Assembly (NCBI GenBank): GCA_027070385.1
Contig: JALXDW010000227.1
Span: 1-6,113, forward strand
Length of the DNA stretch: 6,113 bases
From: Chromatiales bacterium
Lineage (GTDB): Bacteria; Pseudomonadota; Gammaproteobacteria; UBA6429; Thiohalophilaceae
Direction of reading: 5' to 3'
Shown here: positions 5,968 through 6,113 of the stretch, piece by piece
How positions within the stretch are numbered: position 1 is the stretch's first letter
Layout of the letters: each line of letters begins with the position of its first letter
Position numbers and translations under genes: made by a program
The notes under the pieces: generated by a model
What the model was told of the DNA's origin: nothing
Databases searched by the model: none
Seen by the model: the letters and a program-made list of their open reading frames with translations, nothing else

Positions 5968-6113
5968 ATGATGGCATTGGTATACCATAATATAGAAACA
6001 TTTGGCCGTAAAACGGCAAGCAGTATTGAAGAATGTGGCTATATTGCAGCACTGTTTGTTGAAAGTATTTATTGGCTGGTTCCGGGCAAACGTCGCCAGC
6101 AGAGGATTCATTT
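5968..6113 (+). CDS. mlaE: MlaE-family ABC transporter permease, N-terminal fragment
   Basis: The frame is open from ATG 5968 (a second ATG follows at 5971) to the end of the window, giving 48 codons. The peptide contains an F-G-R-K-T stretch, an I-E-E-C-G-Y segment, then ALFVESIYWLVPGKRRQQ and IH. This matches, from memory, the N-terminal amphipathic/interfacial helix region of MlaE (YrbE)-family permeases, where G-R-x-T, E-E-x-G and a basic stretch before the first core helix recur. MlaE is the membrane subunit of the MlaFEDB-type complex that moves phospholipids between inner and outer membranes; relatives carry other lipids. The gene follows the STAS gene by only 4 bp with no clear ribosome binding site, suggesting translational coupling. 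The ATPase and MCE-domain genes would be expected just beyond the window but are not seen. Confidence 0.78.
   Translation, partial: MMALVYHNIETFGRKTASSIEECGYIAALFVESIYWLVPGKRRQQRIH

Overview
The window looks like a chromosomal segment of a gammaproteobacterium with moderate to low GC. The evidence is the gene set: a TRAP transporter, a GFA-family protein, an HpaF-type tautomerase, a patatin-like phospholipase, and a phosphatase/kinase/STAS set running into an MlaE-type permease. Codon use is AT-leaning throughout, and no gene stands out as compositionally foreign. The genus cannot be fixed from the sequence alone. Genes are packed tightly: the longest non-coding stretch is the 91 bp between the two divergent genes (3414-3504). 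I see no tRNA, rRNA, CRISPR array, insertion sequence or convincing intrinsic terminator.

Left part (1-2219, + strand): one apparent operon. It holds the 3' end of a TRAP small permease (DctQ type), a complete TRAP large permease (DctM type) joined by an ATGA overlap, a GFA/CENP-V-fold zinc protein whose start lies inside the end of dctM, and, 15 bp later, a small tautomerase of the 5-carboxymethyl-2-hydroxymuconate isomerase family. The coupling suggests uptake of an organic acid plus small-molecule chemistry, but the substrate is not visible.

Middle (2223-3413, - strand): a patatin-like phospholipase with an intact Ser/Asp dyad. It converges on the tautomerase gene with a 3 bp gap and diverges from the signalling operon.

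Right part (3505-6113, + strand): a second tight operon. It encodes an HDOD-PP2C (RsbU/SpoIIE-type) phosphatase, an RsbW-like GHKL serine kinase, a STAS anti-sigma-antagonist-type protein, and, 4 bp after the STAS gene, the N-terminus of an MlaE-family ABC permease cut by the window end. The first three are the complete parts list of a partner-switching module: the kinase phosphorylates the STAS protein and the phosphatase reverses this. No sigma factor is present in the window. Because E. coli MlaB is itself a STAS protein that binds the MlaF ATPase, the most interesting reading is that this switch controls a phospholipid/lipid ABC transporter rather than, or as well as, a sigma factor. That link is inferred from gene order and is not shown by the sequence.
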